Positions 61,824-64,000 of a stretch of DNA of 64,000 bases are shown here, one piece after another (position 1 is the stretch's first letter; the number at the start of each line of letters is the position of its first letter). The translations under genes were made by a program, and so were the position numbers. The notes below the pieces were generated by a model that searched no databases, was not told where the DNA came from, and was given only the letters and a program-made list of their open reading frames with translations. Source of the stretch: Falsiroseomonas algicola (lineage in GTDB: Bacteria; Pseudomonadota; Alphaproteobacteria; Acetobacterales; Acetobacteraceae); assembly GCF_011040385.1 (NCBI RefSeq), contig NZ_JAAIKB010000001.1:744001-808000 (forward strand). Direction: 5' to 3'.

Positions 61824-63995
61824 ATGGGCGCGTTGACCCTCGGCCGCGCGGCGCTGCTCTGCGCCGCGATCGGCTTCCTCCTCGCGCCCTGGCACGGGCT
61901 TGAGAATGGGGCGTTGGCCGCCTGGCCGCGTGGCGCCGCCTCGCCACTGGTGGCGCTTCTGCTCGATGGCTCCCGCTGGTGGCTCTGGCCGGTGGCGGCG
62001 CTGCTGGCCGCCGTGGCGCCCACGCTGCTGCGGGGCCGGGCGCAGGGCCTGCTGATGATGGTCGCCGGCGCCGGCGTCGTCGCCTGGATCTTCCTGATGG
62101 GCCACGCCATCGGCCTGCGCGGCCTGGCCTGGGAAGGCCTGGCGCCGCTGCTCGGCGCGCCCCCGGCGCAGCCCTCGCTCGGCTGGGGCGCGCTGCTGGT
62201 GCTGGCGGGCGGCGTCGCGCTGTTCTCCGCGGGGCTTGCGGCGCGCGGCAGCTTCGGCGCGGATGCCTTCGTCAGCTTCCTCGTCTGCGGCAGCGCCTTT
62301 CTCCTGCTGCTCTTCGTCTTCATCCCGCTCGTCACCATCCTCTCCGCCGCGATCTATGAGGATGGGCGCTTCGCGCCGGAGGCCATGGCCGCCCGCCTGA
62401 CGGCGCCGGAGGCCTGGTCGCTCGCCTGCGTCACCACCCATGCCGGCTGCGGCGTGGTGTGGAACACGCTGCTGCTGGCGACGCTGACGGGCGTGATCTC
62501 CACCCTGCTCGGCCTCGGCTTCGCGCTGCTCGCCGTGCGCGGCAATGTCCGCGGCGCCGTCGCCTTCCGCGCGATGACGATCCTGCCCCTCATCACGCCG
62601 CCTTTCGTGGTGTCGCTCGCCCTGATCGTCCTGTTCGGACGCACCGGCATCGTCACCGGCTTCCTGTGGGAGCATTTCGACATCCCGCGCAGCCGCTGGA
62701 TCTACGGGCTGCCGGGCGTGCTGCTGGCCCAGGTCCTGGCCCAGGCCCCCGTCGCCTTCATGCTGCTGGACGGCGCGCTGCGCGCCATCGCCCCGAGCCT
62801 GGAGGAAGCCGCCAGCACCATGGGCGCGAAGCGCTTCAAGGTCTTCCGCAGCGTCACCTGGCCGCTGCTGAAGCCCGCACTCGCCGCCGCCTTCCTGCTG
62901 GGCTTCGTGGAAAGCCTTGCCGATTTCGGCAACCCCCTCGTGCTGGGCGGCGACTTCGACGTGCTCTCCACCCGCATCTTCTTCGCCATCGCCGGCGCGC
63001 GGCACGATCCGGGCCGCGCCGCTGCGCTGGCCCTGCTGCTGCTGGCGCTGACCTTCGGCGCCTTCGCGCTGCAGGCGCTCTGGCTCGGCAAGCGGCGCTA
63101 CACCACCGTCACGGGCAAGGGCGACAGCGGCCTGCCGGCGCCGCTGCCGAAGGGCCTCAAGCTCGGCTGCTCCATCGTGGTGTGGCCCTGGATGGCCTTC
63201 ACCGCCGTGGTCTACGGCATCATCCTGGTCGGCGGCTTCGTGCGCGACATCGGCCGCGGCGACATGGAATTCACCTGGCGCCACTTCCTGACGGGCTTCG
63301 AGGTCGAATGGCACAACGGCCTCGACTTCCGCGGCAGCGCCTGGGACAGCCTGTTCACGACGATCGAGGTCGCGGCCATCGCCGCGCCACTGACGGCGGG
63401 CCTCGGCATCCTGCTCGCCTGGCTGATCGCGCGGCAGTCCTTCAAGGGACGGGGCACGCTGGAATTCATGACCATGCTGTCCTTCGCCATCCCGGGGACC
63501 GTGGTCGGCGTCTCCTACGTCATGGCCTTCAACGTGCCGCCCGTCGAACTGACGGGCACGGCGCTGATCCTCATCATCTGCTTCGTCTTCCGCAACCTGC
63601 CCGTCGGCGTGCGCGGCGGCCTCGCCGCGCTGGCGCAGATCGACAAGTCGCTGGACGAGGCCTCCGCCACCATGGGTGGTGGCGCGCTGTCCACGCTACG
63701 CCGCGTCGTGCTGCCGCTGCTGCGGCCCGCGATCGTCGCCTCGCTGGCCTTCAGCTTCGTCCATGCGATGACGGCGGTCTCGGCGGTGATCTTCCTCGTC
63801 TCCGCGCAGCACAACCTCGCCACCGTCTACATCGTCGGCCGCGTGGAGGCCGGGGAGATGGCGCTCGCCATCGCCTATTCCACGGTGCTGATCGTCATCA
63901 TGCTGGCCGTCGTGCTCGGCATCGAGAAGCTGGTCGGCCGCGCGCAGATCGGCCGCCGCGCTGCCACGCCCACCACCATGCACGCCGGAGCCTGA
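61824..63995 (+). CDS. ABC transporter permease, two fused transmembrane domains (FbpB/AfuB-like)
   Basis: A 723-residue permease in which two MetI-type domains are joined. The first N-terminal ~150 residues add several hydrophobic helices. Two EAA coupling loops are visible: EEAASTMGAKRFKVFRS (first half) and DEASATMGGGALSTLRR (second half), each near the membrane-exit PLLKPA/PLLRPA. It forms the channel for the AfuA/FbpA-like binding protein upstream. The ATPase gene that should follow lies beyond the right edge; the stop codon at 63993-63995 is inside the window. Confidence 0.92.
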   Translation: MGALTLGRAALLCAAIGFLLAPWHGLENGALAAWPRGAASPLVALLLDGSRWWLWPVAALLAAVAPTLLRGRAQGLLMMVAGAGVVAWIFLMGHAIGLRGLAWEGLAPLLGAPPAQPSLGWGALLVLAGGVALFSAGLAARGSFGADAFVSFLVCGSAFLLLLFVFIPLVTILSAAIYEDGRFAPEAMAARLTAPEAWSLACVTTHAGCGVVWNTLLLATLTGVISTLLGLGFALLAVRGNVRGAVAFRAMTILPLITPPFVVSLALIVLFGRTGIVTGFLWEHFDIPRSRWIYGLPGVLLAQVLAQAPVAFMLLDGALRAIAPSLEEAASTMGAKRFKVFRSVTWPLLKPALAAAFLLGFVESLADFGNPLVLGGDFDVLSTRIFFAIAGARHDPGRAAALALLLLALTFGAFALQALWLGKRRYTTVTGKGDSGLPAPLPKGLKLGCSIVVWPWMAFTAVVYGIILVGGFVRDIGRGDMEFTWRHFLTGFEVEWHNGLDFRGSAWDSLFTTIEVAAIAAPLTAGLGILLAWLIARQSFKGRGTLEFMTMLSFAIPGTVVGVSYVMAFNVPPVELTGTALILIICFVFRNLPVGVRGGLAALAQIDKSLDEASATMGGGALSTLRRVVLPLLRPAIVASLAFSFVHAMTAVSAVIFLVSAQHNLATVYIVGRVEAGEMALAIAYSTVLIVIMLAVVLGIEKLVGRAQIGRRAATPTTMHAGA

Positions 63996-64000
63996 CGCCG

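Noticed and set aside
60933-63314. Long minus-strand frame opposite the binding protein and permease
   Set aside because: Antisense shadow: its text is His/Gln/Arg-rich without motifs, while the plus strand has a signal peptide and permease EAA loops.
60780-63995. Plain ferric iron transporter label
   Set aside because: The family label is possible, but the tandem Tyr of ferric-binding proteins is not seen and the neighbours concern inositol; kept as AfuA/FbpA-like only.

Overview
The window looks like chromosome of a high-GC alphaproteobacterium, most likely an Acetobacteraceae member of the Roseomonas type. This is inferred from roughly 70% G+C, the many tripartite-tricarboxylate (TTT/Bug) solute-binding proteins without their membrane partners, and typical family variants. 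No rRNA, tRNA, insertion sequence, prophage or CRISPR array was seen. Coding density is very high: no stretch over 300 bases lacks a gene.

Layout. 1-7.1 kb: the 5' part of a deacetylase on the minus strand, an ArsR/SRPBCC pair, a zinc-type DUF1826 + COG0523 GTPase operon with a good Zur-box candidate, a YkvA-like protein, a TTT binding protein, recQ and an OmpA lipoprotein. 7.3-14.7 kb: an unknown protein, then the phosphate regulon pstS-pstC-pstA-pstB-phoU-phoB with a three-repeat Pho box and a strong hairpin between pstS and pstC, then an RsbW/STAS pair. 14.8-24.3 kb: a PEP-mutase/isocitrate-lyase family enzyme, an autotransporter, a TTT protein with a FAH-family hydrolase, a FecR protein coupled to a CHASE2 adenylate cyclase, and another TTT protein. 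24.4-32.3 kb: a sulfite-oxidase type enzyme with its cytochrome, a DapA-family aldolase, and an operon of two TTT proteins, a dihydroxyphthalate-decarboxylase-like protein and an alpha/beta hydrolase, followed by a convergent TTT gene.

32.4-37.2 kb (minus strand) holds the most unusual unit: a small carrier protein, an amino acid:carrier-protein ligase (a truncated class II synthetase homologue), a tandem alpha/beta hydrolase with substituted nucleophiles, a membrane acyltransferase and a GNAT acetyltransferase, in tight succession. It looks like a pathway that loads an amino acid onto a carrier protein and passes it to a cell-envelope or secreted acceptor. I consider it the best candidate for an undescribed system.

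37.4-45.9 kb: an orphan CoxL-type molybdoenzyme subunit and a divergent TetR, two tiny membrane proteins, and a quinate/shikimate module (NAD-type shikimate dehydrogenase divergent from two TTT proteins and a 3-dehydroshikimate dehydratase). 45.9-53.6 kb: a sensor kinase, a TonB protein, and an acyl-CoA synthetase / enoyl-CoA hydratase / TTT operon with a divergent LysR. 54.4-64 kb: a myo-inositol module (iolE, iolD, iolG, an SDR, an inositol-monophosphatase family enzyme, a ChbG-type deacetylase) followed by an AfuA/AfuB-like binding protein and fused permease; the expected ATPase would lie beyond the right edge.
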